Part shown: piece after piece, positions 7,132-15,969 of the stretch
How the letters are laid out: each line of letters starts with the position of its first letter
How positions within the stretch are numbered: position 1 is the first letter of the stretch
Assembly (NCBI RefSeq): GCF_900102675.1
Contig: NZ_FMYX01000006.1
Coordinates: forward strand, 1 to 64,000
Length of the DNA stretch: 64,000 bases
From: Pseudomonas guariconensis
Lineage (GTDB): Bacteria > Pseudomonadota > Gammaproteobacteria > Pseudomonadales > Pseudomonadaceae
Direction: 5' to 3'
Notes under the pieces: generated by a model
The model's input: the letters and a program-made list of their open reading frames with translations, nothing else
The model's database searches: none
Told to the model about the DNA's origin: nothing
Made by a program: the position numbers and the translations under genes

Positions 7132-7767
7132 TTGCTTATCCGCGAAACCCCCTTGTTCATTGATGGCCCGAGCGGCCAGCTGGAAGCCTTGTACCTGGAT
7201 GTGGCCGGCGCCCGCGGTGCGGTGCTGATCTGCCATCCCAACCCGGTCCAGGGTGGCACCATGCTCAACAAGGTGGTCTCGACCCTGCAGCGCACCGCCC
7301 GTGATGCAGGTTACATCACCTTACGCTTCAACTACCGCGGCGTGGGTCAGAGTGCGGGCAGTCATGACATGGGGGCCGGCGAGGTCGCCGATGCCGAGGC
7401 GGCCGCGGCCTGGCTGCGGGCCAAGCACCCTGAGCTGCCGCTGGTGCTGATGGGCTTCTCATTCGGCGGATTTGTCGCGGCCAGCCTGGCCGGACGCCTG
7501 GAAGCCGACGATGTGGCGTTGCAGCATCTGTTCATGATCGCCCCGGCGGTAATGCGCTTGAGCGAGCAGTTCCCGCTGGCCCAGCGTTGCCCGCTGACCG
7601 TGGTGCAGCCGGACACCGATGAAGTCGTCGATCCTCAGCTGGTCTACGACTGGTCCGACAACCTGCAGCGCCCCCATGAGCTGCTGAAAGTGGCAGAATG
7701 CGGACACTTTTTCCATGGCAAGCTGACCGATCTGAAGGATCTGGTGCTGCCGCGTCTTTCGAACTGA
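7132..7767 (+). CDS. Alpha/beta hydrolase (COG2945-like)
   Basis: A 211-residue alpha/beta-hydrolase with a TTG start behind CGGAG. The catalytic serine is in the nucleophile elbow GFSFGG (about residues 107-112), the acid is probably the Asp in the [10 protein letters not shown] segment, and the base is the His in [10 protein letters not shown] near the end. The N-terminal [15 protein letters not shown] and [11 protein letters not shown] segments are typical of the COG2945 group. The substrate is unknown, most likely an ester or thioester. The gene ends 25 bases before trpS, so the two may be co-transcribed. Confidence 0.85.
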   Translation: MLIRETPLFIDGPSGQLEALYLDVAGARGAVLICHPNPVQGGTMLNKVVSTLQRTARDAGYITLRFNYRGVGQSAGSHDMGAGEVADAEAAAAWLRAKHPELPLVLMGFSFGGFVAASLAGRLEADDVALQHLFMIAPAVMRLSEQFPLAQRCPLTVVQPDTDEVVDPQLVYDWSDNLQRPHELLKVAECGHFFHGKLTDLKDLVLPRLSN

Positions 7768-7792
7768 GCCAAGCCTGATCAAGCGAACACCC

Positions 7793-9139
7793 ATGACTAC
7801 GCGTATTCTCACCGGTATCACCACCACCGGAACCCCGCACCTGGGCAACTACGCCGGCGCCATCCGCCCTGCGATCGTCGCCAGCCAACAGCCCGGTGCC
7901 GATTCGTTCTATTTCCTGGCCGACTACCACGCCCTGATCAAATGCGACGATCCGCTGCGCATCCAGCGCTCGCGTCTGGAAATTGCCGCCACCTGGCTGG
8001 CCGGTGGCCTGGACCCGGACAAGGTCACCTTCTACCGCCAGTCCGACATCCCTGAGATTCCCGAGCTCACCTGGCTGCTGACCTGCGTCGCCGCCAAGGG
8101 CCTGCTCAACCGCGCCCATGCTTACAAGGCCTCGGTGGACAAGAACGTCGAAGCCGGCGAAGACCCGGATGCCGGCGTGACCATGGGCCTGTTCAGCTAC
8201 CCTGTGCTGATGGCCGCGGACATCCTGATGTTCAACGCCCACAAGGTGCCGGTCGGTCGTGACCAGATCCAGCACGTGGAGATGGCCCGCGACATCGGCC
8301 AGCGTTTCAACCACCTGTTCGGCCAGGGAAAGGACTTCTTCACCTTGCCGGAGGCGGTGATCGAGGAAACCGTGGCGACGCTGCCGGGCCTGGACGGTCG
8401 CAAGATGTCCAAGAGCTACGACAACACCATTCCGCTGTTCACCAGCGCCAAGGACATGAAGGACGCGATCTCGCGCATCGTCACCGACTCCCGCGCGCCG
8501 GGCGAGCCGAAGGATGCGGACAACTCGCACCTGTTCACCCTGTTCCAGGCCTTCGCCACCCCCGCGCAGGCGGCCGAGTTCCGTGAAGAGCTGCTGCAGG
8601 GCATTGGTTGGGGCGAGGCCAAACAGCGCCTGTTCCAACTGCTCGACGGCCAGTTGGCCGAAAAGCGCGAACACTATCACCAATTGATCTCGCGCCCCTC
8701 GGACCTGGAAGACATTCTCCTGGCCGGTGCGGCCAAGGCCCGCAAGAGCGCCACGCCGTTCCTTGAGCAACTGCGCGAGGCAGTGGGCCTGCGTTCGTTC
8801 CGCACCAGTGTCCAGGCCAGCACCGAAGTGAAGAAGAAAGCCGCCAAGACCGCGCGCTTCGTCAGCTTCCGCGACGACGATGGCAGCTTCCGCTTCCGTT
8901 TGCTGGCAGCCGATGGCGAACAGCTGCTGCTTTCGCGCAGCTTCGCTGACGGCAAGAGCGCCGGCGCTGTTAGCAAGCAGTTGCAGCAGGGCGGTGAGGC
9001 CGATGTGCGCGTCGACGGCCTGGGCTTCTCGCTCTGGCTGAACGGTGAGCAGGTGGCCGATGGGCCACAGTTCCAGACCGGCGAGGCCCGTGACGCCGCC
9101 ATCGAGAGCCTGCGCGCGGCATTGCAGCCTCAAGACTGA
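7793..9139 (+). CDS. trpS: Tryptophanyl-tRNA synthetase with C-terminal extension
   Basis: Class I aminoacyl-tRNA synthetase charging tRNA-Trp, 448 residues. The HIGH-type motif is TGTPHLGNY (residues about 12-20) and the KMSKS loop is exact at 204-208. The catalytic core ends near residue 335. About 110 further residues carry a YegP/DUF1508-like unit ([22 protein letters not shown]). Most bacterial TrpRS are 330-340 residues, so this is the long Pseudomonas form. The extension's job is not known to me. Confidence 0.95.
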   Translation: MTTRILTGITTTGTPHLGNYAGAIRPAIVASQQPGADSFYFLADYHALIKCDDPLRIQRSRLEIAATWLAGGLDPDKVTFYRQSDIPEIPELTWLLTCVAAKGLLNRAHAYKASVDKNVEAGEDPDAGVTMGLFSYPVLMAADILMFNAHKVPVGRDQIQHVEMARDIGQRFNHLFGQGKDFFTLPEAVIEETVATLPGLDGRKMSKSYDNTIPLFTSAKDMKDAISRIVTDSRAPGEPKDADNSHLFTLFQAFATPAQAAEFREELLQGIGWGEAKQRLFQLLDGQLAEKREHYHQLISRPSDLEDILLAGAAKARKSATPFLEQLREAVGLRSFRTSVQASTEVKKKAAKTARFVSFRDDDGSFRFRLLAADGEQLLLSRSFADGKSAGAVSKQLQQGGEADVRVDGLGFSLWLNGEQVADGPQFQTGEARDAAIESLRAALQPQD

Positions 9140-9223
9140 GGCGTAGGGTCCCGGCTGTTCGCCGGTATCGGCGGATGAATCCGTTGCCACAAGTCCTGCG
9201 GTGTCAATGAGAACGCTGCTGTA

Positions 9224-9257
9224 CCTGTGGGAGCGGGTTTGCCCGTGAAAGGGCCGG
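9224..9257. repeat. REP element downstream of trpS
   Basis: CCTGTGGGAGCGGGTTTGCC followed by CGTGAAAGGGCCGG matches the P. putida REP consensus in one orientation. It lies in the 252-base trpS-zapE spacer, which otherwise holds a terminator at 9339-9374. Confidence 0.7.
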
Positions 9258-9338
9258 AACAGACAAGCCGGATAGAGGCTTGTGTACCGGTAGCTTACGG
9301 CCCTGCGGCGCGATGGCCGTATGTATGATTGCCATTAA

Positions 9339-9374
9339 GCGGGCCTGTCGCTACAGTGACGGCCCGTTTTTTGT
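9339..9374 (+). terminator. Terminator-like hairpin just before zapE
   Basis: CGGGCC and GGCCCG enclose an inner GTCGC / GTGAC pair and are followed by six T. It sits only 18 bases before the zapE ATG. It may end the trpS transcript, or act as an attenuator if the zapE promoter lies upstream of it. Confidence 0.75.
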
Positions 9375-9391
9375 TGCCTCGCTAACGAATC

Positions 9392-10486
9392 ATGACGCCC
9401 CTCGAACGATATCAAGCAGATCTGAAACGTCCCGACTTCTTCCATGATGCGGCGCAGGAAACTGCGGTGCGTCACCTGCAGCGCCTGTACGATGACCTGT
9501 TGGCGGCGCAGAACAACAAGCCGGGCGTGTTCGGCAAGCTGTTCGGCAGGAAGGAGCAGGCACCGGTCAAGGGCTTGTACTTCTGGGGGGGCGTGGGACG
9601 CGGCAAGACCTATCTGGTCGACACTTTCTTCGAGGCGCTGCCGTTCAAGCAGAAGATGCGCACGCACTTCCACCGCTTCATGAAGCGTGTTCACGAAGAG
9701 ATGAAAACCCTCAAGGGGGAGAAGAACCCGCTCACCATCATCGCCAAGCGCTTCTCTGAGGAAGCCAAGGTGATCTGCTTCGATGAGTTCTTCGTGTCCG
9801 ACATCACCGATGCCATGATCCTCGGCACGTTGATGGAAGAGCTGTTCAAGAATGGCGTCACCTTGGTGGCGACTTCGAATATCGTCCCCGACGGCCTGTA
9901 CAAGGACGGCCTGCAACGCGCGCGTTTCCTGCCGGCTATCGCGCTGATCAAGCAGAACACCGAGGTGGTCAACGTCGACAGCGGGGTCGACTACCGCCTG
10001 CGTCACCTGGAGCAGGCCGAGCTGTACCACTTCCCGCTCGACGAAGCCGCCCATGAAAGCCTGCGCCAGAGTTTCCGTGCCTTGACGCCCGAGTGCACCC
10101 AGGCTGTGGAAAACGACGTGCTGGTGATCGAGAACCGCGAGATCCAAGCTATCCGCACCTGCGATGACGTCGCTTGGTTCGACTTCCGCGCCCTGTGCGA
10201 CGGCCCGCGTAGCCAGAACGACTACATCGAGCTGGGCAAGATCTTCCATGCCGTGTTGCTGAGCAATGTCGAGCAGATGGGCGTGACCACCGACGACATC
10301 GCCCGCCGCTTCATCAACATGGTGGATGAGTTCTACGACCGCAACGTCAAATTGATCATCTCCGCCGAGGTCGAACTCAAGGATTTGTACACTGGCGGCC
10401 GCCTGAGCTTCGAATTCCAGCGCACGCTCAGCCGCCTGCTGGAGATGCAGTCCCACGAGTTCCTGGCGCGGGCGCACAAGCCCTGA
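9392..10486 (+). CDS. zapE: ZapE, AFG1-like division ATPase
   Basis: A 364-residue AAA+-type P-loop ATPase of the AFG1/ZapE family, which in E. coli binds FtsZ and acts during constriction. Walker A is GGVGRGKT (residues 66-73) and Walker B is VICFDEFF (Asp131-Glu132). Family signatures DFFHDAAQ near the N-terminus and RLLEMQSHEFL at the end are present, and length agrees with the family. There is no clear ribosome site before the ATG. The gene is convergent with the GlxA-type regulator across a shared terminator. Confidence 0.92.
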   Translation: MTPLERYQADLKRPDFFHDAAQETAVRHLQRLYDDLLAAQNNKPGVFGKLFGRKEQAPVKGLYFWGGVGRGKTYLVDTFFEALPFKQKMRTHFHRFMKRVHEEMKTLKGEKNPLTIIAKRFSEEAKVICFDEFFVSDITDAMILGTLMEELFKNGVTLVATSNIVPDGLYKDGLQRARFLPAIALIKQNTEVVNVDSGVDYRLRHLEQAELYHFPLDEAAHESLRQSFRALTPECTQAVENDVLVIENREIQAIRTCDDVAWFDFRALCDGPRSQNDYIELGKIFHAVLLSNVEQMGVTTDDIARRFINMVDEFYDRNVKLIISAEVELKDLYTGGRLSFEFQRTLSRLLEMQSHEFLARAHKP

Positions 10487-10503
10487 GGGAAGCTACAAGC
10501 TAC

Positions 10504-10546
10504 AAAAAAGCCAGAGCAGTTCGCGAACTGCTCTGGCTTTTTCTTT
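10504..10546. terminator. Bidirectional terminator between zapE and the GlxA-type regulator
   Basis: AAAAAAGCCAGAGCAGTTCG and CGAACTGCTCTGGCTTTTT form a near-perfect 16-bp stem with A- and T-runs on either side. A diverged copy occurs at 11699-11730, on the other side of the regulator gene. Confidence 0.92.
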
Positions 10547-10589
10547 TTCTCGTGGCTTGCCGCTAGAAGCTTGCCACTCAAGAAAGCCC

Positions 10590-11594
10590 TCAGGCCTCCT
10601 GCACGAACTGCTGCCGGTACTGATTCGGGGACAGTTCGGTGTGCTGACGGAACAGCCTGGCGAAGAAGCTGGCGTCGTCGTAACCCACTTCATAGCTGAT
10701 GGTCTTGATGCTCTTGCGCGTACTCGACAAGAGCCCCTTGGCCGTCTCGATACGCAGACGTTGGAGGTAATGCAGGGGCTTGTCGCCGGTGGCGCTCTGG
10801 AAACGGCGCATGAAGTTGCGGATGCTCATGCCGTGGTTGCGCGCTACGTCCTCGAAGCGGAACTTGTCGGCGAAGTGCTCCTCCAGCCAGTGCTGGATCT
10901 GCAGGATGATCAGGTCCTGGTGCAGCTTCTGTCCGCCAAAGCCCATGCGTCCCGGGGTATAGCTGCGCTGGACTTCGTAGAGGATGTCTCGGGCCACGGC
11001 GCGGGCGACGTTGGGGCCGCAGAATCGCTCGATCAGATAGATGTACAGGTCGCACGCCGATGTGGTGCCACCAGCGCAATACAGGTTGTCGGCATCGGTC
11101 AGGTGCTTGTCCTGGTTCAGCCGGACATTGGGGAAGCGCTCTGCGAAGCTGTTGAAGAAGCGCCAGTACGTAGTTGCCTCCTTGCCATCGAGCAGGCCTG
11201 CCTCTGCCAGCCAGAACACACCACTGGCCTCGCCGCACAACACCGCACCGCGGGCATGCTGCTCGCGTAGCCAGGGCAGGACCTGGGGGTAACGCTGTTG
11301 CAGGTTATCGAAGTCTTCCCAGAACGCCGGGAGGATGATCACGTCGGCATCGACCAGGCCGCTGTCGACCGGTACCTGCACATTGCTGAAGCTGTCCACG
11401 GGCTTGCCGTCCGGGCTCACCAGGCAGATCTCGAACATCGGTTGCAGCCCCAGGCCCAGCTGCTTGCTGTAGCGCAGGCTGGCCAGGTGGAAGAAATCCT
11501 TTGCCTGCATCAGTGTCGAGGCGAACACCTTGTCAATGGCCAGGATGCTGACGCGCCGCAACGACGCGGAGGGTTGGGTAAACATCATTGTCAT
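10590..11594 (-). CDS. GlxA-family transcriptional regulator (DJ-1/PfpI domain plus AraC HTH)
   Basis: A 334-residue regulator. Residues about 13-200 form a DJ-1/PfpI-like domain, with Cys in VLCGEASGVFWLAEAG at the nucleophile-elbow position. Residues about 230-330 carry the AraC/XylS double helix-turn-helix (FRFEDVARNHGMSIRNFMRRF and SYEVGYDDASFFARLFRQ). Members of this family sense small amino compounds such as arginine, carnitine or glycine betaine; the ligand here is unknown. The nearest gene, an aldo/keto reductase, lies upstream on the same strand but is separated by a terminator, so a functional link is not shown. Confidence 0.88.
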   Translation of the reverse strand: MTMMFTQPSASLRRVSILAIDKVFASTLMQAKDFFHLASLRYSKQLGLGLQPMFEICLVSPDGKPVDSFSNVQVPVDSGLVDADVIILPAFWEDFDNLQQRYPQVLPWLREQHARGAVLCGEASGVFWLAEAGLLDGKEATTYWRFFNSFAERFPNVRLNQDKHLTDADNLYCAGGTTSACDLYIYLIERFCGPNVARAVARDILYEVQRSYTPGRMGFGGQKLHQDLIILQIQHWLEEHFADKFRFEDVARNHGMSIRNFMRRFQSATGDKPLHYLQRLRIETAKGLLSSTRKSIKTISYEVGYDDASFFARLFRQHTELSPNQYRQQFVQEA

Positions 11595-11654
11595 TGTTCT
11601 TATAGGGTAGAGTGGTCAATCACCGGCTGGATCGTCTTATTTTTTCTGTTGGGC

Positions 11655-11764
11655 TGCAAGCTTCTTCAAGCGGTAAGTGGCAAGCGGCAAGCGGCAAGAA
11701 AAAAGCCAGAGCAGTCCGCGGACTGCTTTTGCTTGCCACTTGCAGCTTGCCATTGCCGCGGCCC
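11655..11764. repeat. CTTGCCG-type repeats and terminator between regulator and aldo/keto reductase
   Basis: On the minus strand, tandem 7-mers (CTTGCCG, twice, then CTTGCCAC and ACCGCTTG) surround a hairpin GCAGTCC / GGACTGC at 11711-11726. Reading leftward the hairpin is followed by TCTGGCTTTTTTC, so it can terminate the aldo/keto reductase transcript. The same AAGCCAGAGCAGT core and the same GCTTGCC words occur at 10495-10585, so the two copies bracket the regulator gene in the same orientation. Confidence 0.75.
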
Positions 11765-12805
11765 TCAAGGCGCCGGGTTGGGCTGGTCCTGGTGGATGGC
11801 CTCGATGGCTGCAAGCAATTCATCGCTGAGGGTCAAGGCCTGGCTGTCCAGGTTGCTTTGCAGTTGCTCAACGCTGGTAGCCCCGATGATGTTGCTGGTC
11901 ACGAACGGCTGACGGGTGACGAAGGCCAGGGCCATCTGGGCCGGGTCAAGACCATGCTGGCGGGCCAGCTGCACATAACGGCTGCAGGCGGACACAGTCT
12001 GCGGATTGGAGTAGCGCGAGAACCGGCTGAACAACGTCAGGCGTGCCTGTGCCGGCCGTGCGCCGCCTTCGTACTTGCCCGAGAGCATGCCGAAGGCCAG
12101 AGGCGAATAAGCCAGCAGGCCGCACTGCTCACGGATCGCCACCTCCGCCAGGCCTACCTCGAAGCTGCGATTGAGCAGGTTGTAGGGGTTCTGGATCGAC
12201 ACGGCTCGCGGCCAGCCGCGAGTCTCGGCCAGGTGCAAGAACTTCATGGTGCCCCATGGCGTTTCGTTGGACAGGCCGATATGGCGGATCTTGCCGGCGC
12301 GCACCTGTTCGTCGAGTACTTCGAGGGTTTCTTCCAGTGGCGTGAACAGGTCGTGAGGCAGATGCTGGTAGCCCAGTTTGCCGAAGAAGTTGGTGCTGCG
12401 CTCGGGCCAATGCAGCTGGTACAGGTCGATGCGATCGGTGTGCAGGCGCTGCAGGCTGTCCTCCAGCGCAGCGACGATATGCTGGCGGTTGTGCTTGAGC
12501 TGGCCGTCGCGGATATGGCTGATGCCGTTGCCGGGACCTGCGACTTTGCTCGCGAGGATCCAGTCGTCACGATCGCCATGACGGCGGAACCAGTTGCCGA
12601 TGATGCGCTCGGTGGCGGCGTAGGTTTCGGGCCGTGGCGGCACCGGGTACATCTCTGCCGTGTCGATGAAATTGACCCCGCTGGCCTTGGCCAGTGCGAT
12701 CTGGGCAAAGGCCTGGGCTTCGTCGTTCTGTTCGCCCCAGGTCATGGTGCCCAGGCACAGGGCGCTGACATTGAGGTCGGTTCGGCCGAGTTGGCGATAT
12801 TCCAT
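11765..12805 (-). CDS. Aldo/keto reductase, Tas-like
   Basis: A 346-residue NADP(H)-dependent aldo/keto reductase with the TIM-barrel pattern. The catalytic tetrad is visible: Asp48, Tyr53, Lys87, His132. The cofactor-binding end (SNIIGATSVEQLQSNL) is intact. Segments RQLGRTDLNVSALCLGTMTWG and FIDTAEMYPVPPRPET resemble E. coli Tas. The start ATG has GGAGAC upstream. The physiological substrate is unknown; carbonyl detoxification is the usual guess for the family. Confidence 0.88.
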   Translation of the reverse strand: MEYRQLGRTDLNVSALCLGTMTWGEQNDEAQAFAQIALAKASGVNFIDTAEMYPVPPRPETYAATERIIGNWFRRHGDRDDWILASKVAGPGNGISHIRDGQLKHNRQHIVAALEDSLQRLHTDRIDLYQLHWPERSTNFFGKLGYQHLPHDLFTPLEETLEVLDEQVRAGKIRHIGLSNETPWGTMKFLHLAETRGWPRAVSIQNPYNLLNRSFEVGLAEVAIREQCGLLAYSPLAFGMLSGKYEGGARPAQARLTLFSRFSRYSNPQTVSACSRYVQLARQHGLDPAQMALAFVTRQPFVTSNIIGATSVEQLQSNLDSQALTLSDELLAAIEAIHQDQPNPAP

Positions 12806-12989
12806 GGGGTACCGTCTCCTGCAAATCGAACCATCAAATCAGGTTGAATTTTTTTCTGCAATCTGGATAATTCGGCACCTCTCCGTGTGGCGGAAGTGAT
12901 GCACCACCATGCAGGAGGAACCCTTGTCGAACATTGGACGCGCCGACCCGAGCCCCCAATAGCGTCCGTGTGCGGCTGCGCGCTTGCCC

Positions 12990-13018
12990 TTGGCAAGCTG
13001 TGCACTATCCAGTAAGAT
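12990..13018 (+). promoter_or_regulatory. Sigma-70 promoter of rplM-rpsI
   Basis: TTGGCA and TAAGAT separated by exactly 17 bases, about 40 bases before the rplM ATG. This leaves a short leader (from about 13025) in which autogenous control by L13 would act, as known in E. coli; I see no decisive leader fold. Confidence 0.75.
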
Positions 13019-13061
13019 TCGCCGTCTATTTTTCGCTGGGCGGCCTCTGAGGCTTTAGAGA

Positions 13062-13490
13062 ATGAAAACTTTTACTGCTAAACCGGAAACAGTAAAGCGC
13101 GACTGGTACGTAGTTGACGCCGCTGGTCAGACCCTGGGTCGTCTGGCTACCGAAATCGCTCGTCGTCTGCGTGGCAAGCACAAGCCAGAATACACCCCTC
13201 ACGTTGACACCGGCGACTACATCGTCGTCATCAACGCCGAGCAGGTACGTGTCACTGGTGCCAAAACTTCGGACAAGATGTACTACTCCCACTCCGGTTT
13301 CCCAGGTGGCATCAAGGAAATCAGCTTCGAGAAGCTGATCGACAAAGCCCCTGAGCGTGTCATCGAGACCGCGGTCAAAGGCATGCTGCCGAAGAACCCG
13401 CTGGGTCGCGACATGTACCGCAAGCTGAAAGTGTACGCGGGTGCTGCTCACCCACACACTGCTCAGCAGCCTCAAGAACTGAAGATCTAA
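13062..13490 (+). CDS. rplM: 50S ribosomal protein L13 (uL13)
   Basis: 142 residues, the normal length. The start [20 protein letters not shown] and the signature [19 protein letters not shown] are diagnostic. An early assembly protein of the large subunit. It forms an operon with rpsI 14 bases downstream, as in most bacteria. Confidence 0.98.
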   Translation: MKTFTAKPETVKRDWYVVDAAGQTLGRLATEIARRLRGKHKPEYTPHVDTGDYIVVINAEQVRVTGAKTSDKMYYSHSGFPGGIKEISFEKLIDKAPERVIETAVKGMLPKNPLGRDMYRKLKVYAGAAHPHTAQQPQELKI

Positions 13491-13504
13491 CGGGATAGTT
13501 CATT

Positions 13505-13897
13505 ATGTCGGCGACTCAAAATTACGGCACTGGCCGTCGCAAGACCGCAACCGCTCGCGTTTTCCTGCGTCCGGGCACTGGTAACATCTCCATCAACAAC
13601 CGTTCTCTGGACGTGTTCTTCGGTCGCGAAACTGCTCGCATGGTTGTTCGTCAGCCGCTGGAACTGACCGAGACCGTTGAGAAGTTCGACATCTACGTCA
13701 CCGTTTCCGGTGGTGGTGTCAGCGGTCAAGCCGGTGCGATCCGTCACGGTATCACCCGCGCTCTGATGGACTACGACGAATCCCTGCGTGGCGCTCTGCG
13801 TCGTGCTGGTTACGTCACCCGCGACGCTCGTGAAGTCGAGCGTAAGAAAGTGGGTCTGCGTAAAGCGCGTAAGCGTCCTCAGTACTCCAAGCGTTAA
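13505..13897 (+). CDS. rpsI: 30S ribosomal protein S9 (uS9)
   Basis: 130 residues. [19 protein letters not shown] opens the protein and the basic tail [16 protein letters not shown] is the conserved C-terminus that reaches the P-site tRNA. Second gene of the rplM operon, followed by a strong terminator. Confidence 0.98.
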   Translation: MSATQNYGTGRRKTATARVFLRPGTGNISINNRSLDVFFGRETARMVVRQPLELTETVEKFDIYVTVSGGGVSGQAGAIRHGITRALMDYDESLRGALRRAGYVTRDAREVERKKVGLRKARKRPQYSKR

Positions 13898-13912
13898 TAC
13901 CGCTTCGGCAGT

Positions 13913-13956
13913 CGAAAAAAAGCCCGGTTCCGTTTATGGAGCCGGGCTTTTTTTAT
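13913..13956 (+). terminator. Terminator of rplM-rpsI
   Basis: AAAAAAAGCCCGGTTC and GAGCCGGGCTTTTTTT form a strong stem with a TTTATG-type loop. Confidence 0.93.
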
Positions 13957-14052
13957 GTCTTGAACTAACCTGTCAGCATGTCAGTGACAACTTGCCGCAT
14001 AGACGCAGATCAAGCAAAGCGAGGGTTGCAGCCCGCCTGGGGGGTAATCACC

Positions 14053-14082
14053 TTGTCAGTGTGTGGACTTGTTCCTTACCAT
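14053..14082 (+). promoter_or_regulatory. Candidate petABC promoter
   Basis: TTGTCA followed after 17 bases by TTACCAT, about 80 bases before the petA ATG. The -10 is poor, so this is a candidate only. The rest of the 208-base spacer shows no other clear element. Confidence 0.35.
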
Positions 14083-14164
14083 TGCGGCCAACTTTAAGTG
14101 CCACAGACACAACTAAGTAGATGCCTGATCCAACAGGCCAAAGCAGCTGATGGGAGAGGACTGA

Positions 14165-14758
14165 ATGAGCAATGACGGCGTCAACGCAGGCCGGCGCCGC
14201 TTCCTCGTAGCCGCCACATCCGTGGTAGGCGCAGCGGGGGCAGTGGGGGCTGCGGTACCGTTCGTGGGGTCATGGTTCCCCAGTGCCAAGGCGAAGGCCG
14301 CCGGCGCACCGGTGAAGGTCAATATCGCCAAGGTCGAACCAGGTCAGCAGATGGTGGCTGAGTGGCGAGGGCAACCTGTGTTCATCGTGCGACGGACTGA
14401 GGAGATCCTCGGGAATCTCAAGAAAATCACCGGGGAATTGTCCGACCCCGAATCCAAGGCTTCGGTGCAGCCGACCTATGTCGACCCGCAAAATCGCTCG
14501 ATCAAGCCCGAAATCCTCGTCCTTGTTGGCTTGTGCACCCACTTGGGTTGTTCGCCGACCTTCCGTCCTGAGGTTGCGCCCGCCGACCTGGGGCCGAAAT
14601 GGGTCGGGGGCTACTTCTGCCCTTGCCACGGTTCGCACTATGACCTGGCTGGTCGCGTCTACAAATCGCAGCCGGCACCTCTCAACCTGCCAGTGCCTCC
14701 GCACTCGTATGAGTCGGACGACATCATTGTCATCGGCATCGATCAGGAGAAGGCATGA
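14165..14758 (+). CDS. petA: Ubiquinol-cytochrome c reductase Rieske iron-sulfur subunit
   Basis: 197 residues; takes electrons from ubiquinol in the cytochrome bc1 complex (complex III). The N-terminus has a twin-arginine signal/anchor (GRRRFLVAA, then a hydrophobic Ala/Val/Gly stretch to about residue 35). The 2Fe-2S ligands are in CTHLGC (124-129) and CPCHGS (152-157). First gene of petABC; its stop overlaps the petB start (ATGATGA). Confidence 0.97.
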   Translation: MSNDGVNAGRRRFLVAATSVVGAAGAVGAAVPFVGSWFPSAKAKAAGAPVKVNIAKVEPGQQMVAEWRGQPVFIVRRTEEILGNLKKITGELSDPESKASVQPTYVDPQNRSIKPEILVLVGLCTHLGCSPTFRPEVAPADLGPKWVGGYFCPCHGSHYDLAGRVYKSQPAPLNLPVPPHSYESDDIIVIGIDQEKA

Positions 14759-15969
14759 TGAGCAAGTTCATGGACTGGATTGATGCTCGCTTCCCCGCGA
14801 CAAAGATGTGGGAAGACCACCTGAGCAAGTATTACGCGCCCAAGAACTTCAACTTCTTGTACTTCTTCGGCTCCCTGGCGCTGCTGGTGCTGGTCAACCA
14901 GATCGTTACCGGTGTGTGGTTGACCATGAGCTTCACGCCCTCGGCGGAAGAGGCATTTGCCTCGGTCGAGTACATCATGCGTGACGTCGAATATGGCTGG
15001 ATCCTGCGCTACCTGCACTCGACCGGCGCCTCGGCGTTCTTCATCGTTGTGTACCTGCACATGTTCCGCGGCCTGCTCTATGGCTCCTACCAGAAGCCGC
15101 GCGAGCTGGTCTGGCTGTTCGGCATGCTGATCTACCTGGCGCTCATGGCCGAGGCATTCATGGGCTACCTGCTGCCATGGGGGCAGATGTCGTACTGGGG
15201 CGCCCAGGTGATCATCTCGCTGTTTGGTGCCATTCCGGTGATCGGGGGTGACCTGACCCAGTGGATCCGTGGCGACTACCTGATTTCGGGTATTACTCTG
15301 AACCGCTTCTTCGCTCTGCACGTGGTTGCCCTGCCGATCGTGATCCTGGGTCTGGTGGTGCTGCACATTCTCGCGCTGCACGAAGTGGGTTCGAACAACC
15401 CGGACGGCGTCGACATCAAGAAGAAAAAGGATGAAAACGGCATTCCGCTCGACGGTATCCCGTTCCACCCGTACTACACCGTCAAGGACATTGTCGGCGT
15501 GGTGGTGTTCCTGTTCGTGTTCTGTGCGGTGGTGTTCTTCTTCCCTGAAATGGGCGGTTACTTCCTGGAAAAACCGAACTTCGAGCAGGCCAACGCCTTC
15601 AAGACCCCTGAGCACATCGCGCCGGTCTGGTACTTCACGCCGTTCTACGCGATCTTGCGTGCTGTCCCTGACAAATTGTTCGGCGTGATCGCCATGGGGG
15701 CCGCCATTGCCGTGCTGTTCGTGTTGCCCTGGCTTGACCGCAGCCCAGTGCGCTCGATGCGCTACAAGGGCTGGCTGAGCAAAGTGTTCCTGCTGGTGTT
15801 CTGCATTGCCTTCGTGATTCTCGGTGTCCTGGGCGTACTGGCGCCTACGCCGGGTCGGACCTTGCTGTCGCAGGTCTGCACCGTGCTGTATTTCGCCTAC
15901 TTCCTGTTGATGCCGTTCTACACAAGGCTCGAGAAGACCAAACCGGTTCCGGAAAGGGTGACTGGCTGA
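14755..15969 (+). CDS. petB: Cytochrome b subunit of the bc1 complex
   Basis: 404 residues with about eight or nine membrane helices. The four b-heme ligand histidines are in YLHSTGASAFFIVVYLHMF and FALHVVALPIVILGLVVLH. The Qo-site PEWY motif appears as PVWY (in APVWYFTPFYA). Start at the first ATG of an ATGATG pair that overlaps the petA stop. Its stop overlaps the petC ATG, so all three subunits are translationally coupled. Confidence 0.97.
   Translation: MMSKFMDWIDARFPATKMWEDHLSKYYAPKNFNFLYFFGSLALLVLVNQIVTGVWLTMSFTPSAEEAFASVEYIMRDVEYGWILRYLHSTGASAFFIVVYLHMFRGLLYGSYQKPRELVWLFGMLIYLALMAEAFMGYLLPWGQMSYWGAQVIISLFGAIPVIGGDLTQWIRGDYLISGITLNRFFALHVVALPIVILGLVVLHILALHEVGSNNPDGVDIKKKKDENGIPLDGIPFHPYYTVKDIVGVVVFLFVFCAVVFFFPEMGGYFLEKPNFEQANAFKTPEHIAPVWYFTPFYAILRAVPDKLFGVIAMGAAIAVLFVLPWLDRSPVRSMRYKGWLSKVFLLVFCIAFVILGVLGVLAPTPGRTLLSQVCTVLYFAYFLLMPFYTRLEKTKPVPERVTG

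Noticed and set aside
7532..9190. 552-codon antisense frame over trpS
   Set aside because: Shadow composition; trpS carries all catalytic motifs.
12909..12962. 17-codon mini-frame with AGGAGG before rplM
   Set aside because: It lies upstream of the rplM promoter, shows no attenuator features, and could arise by chance.
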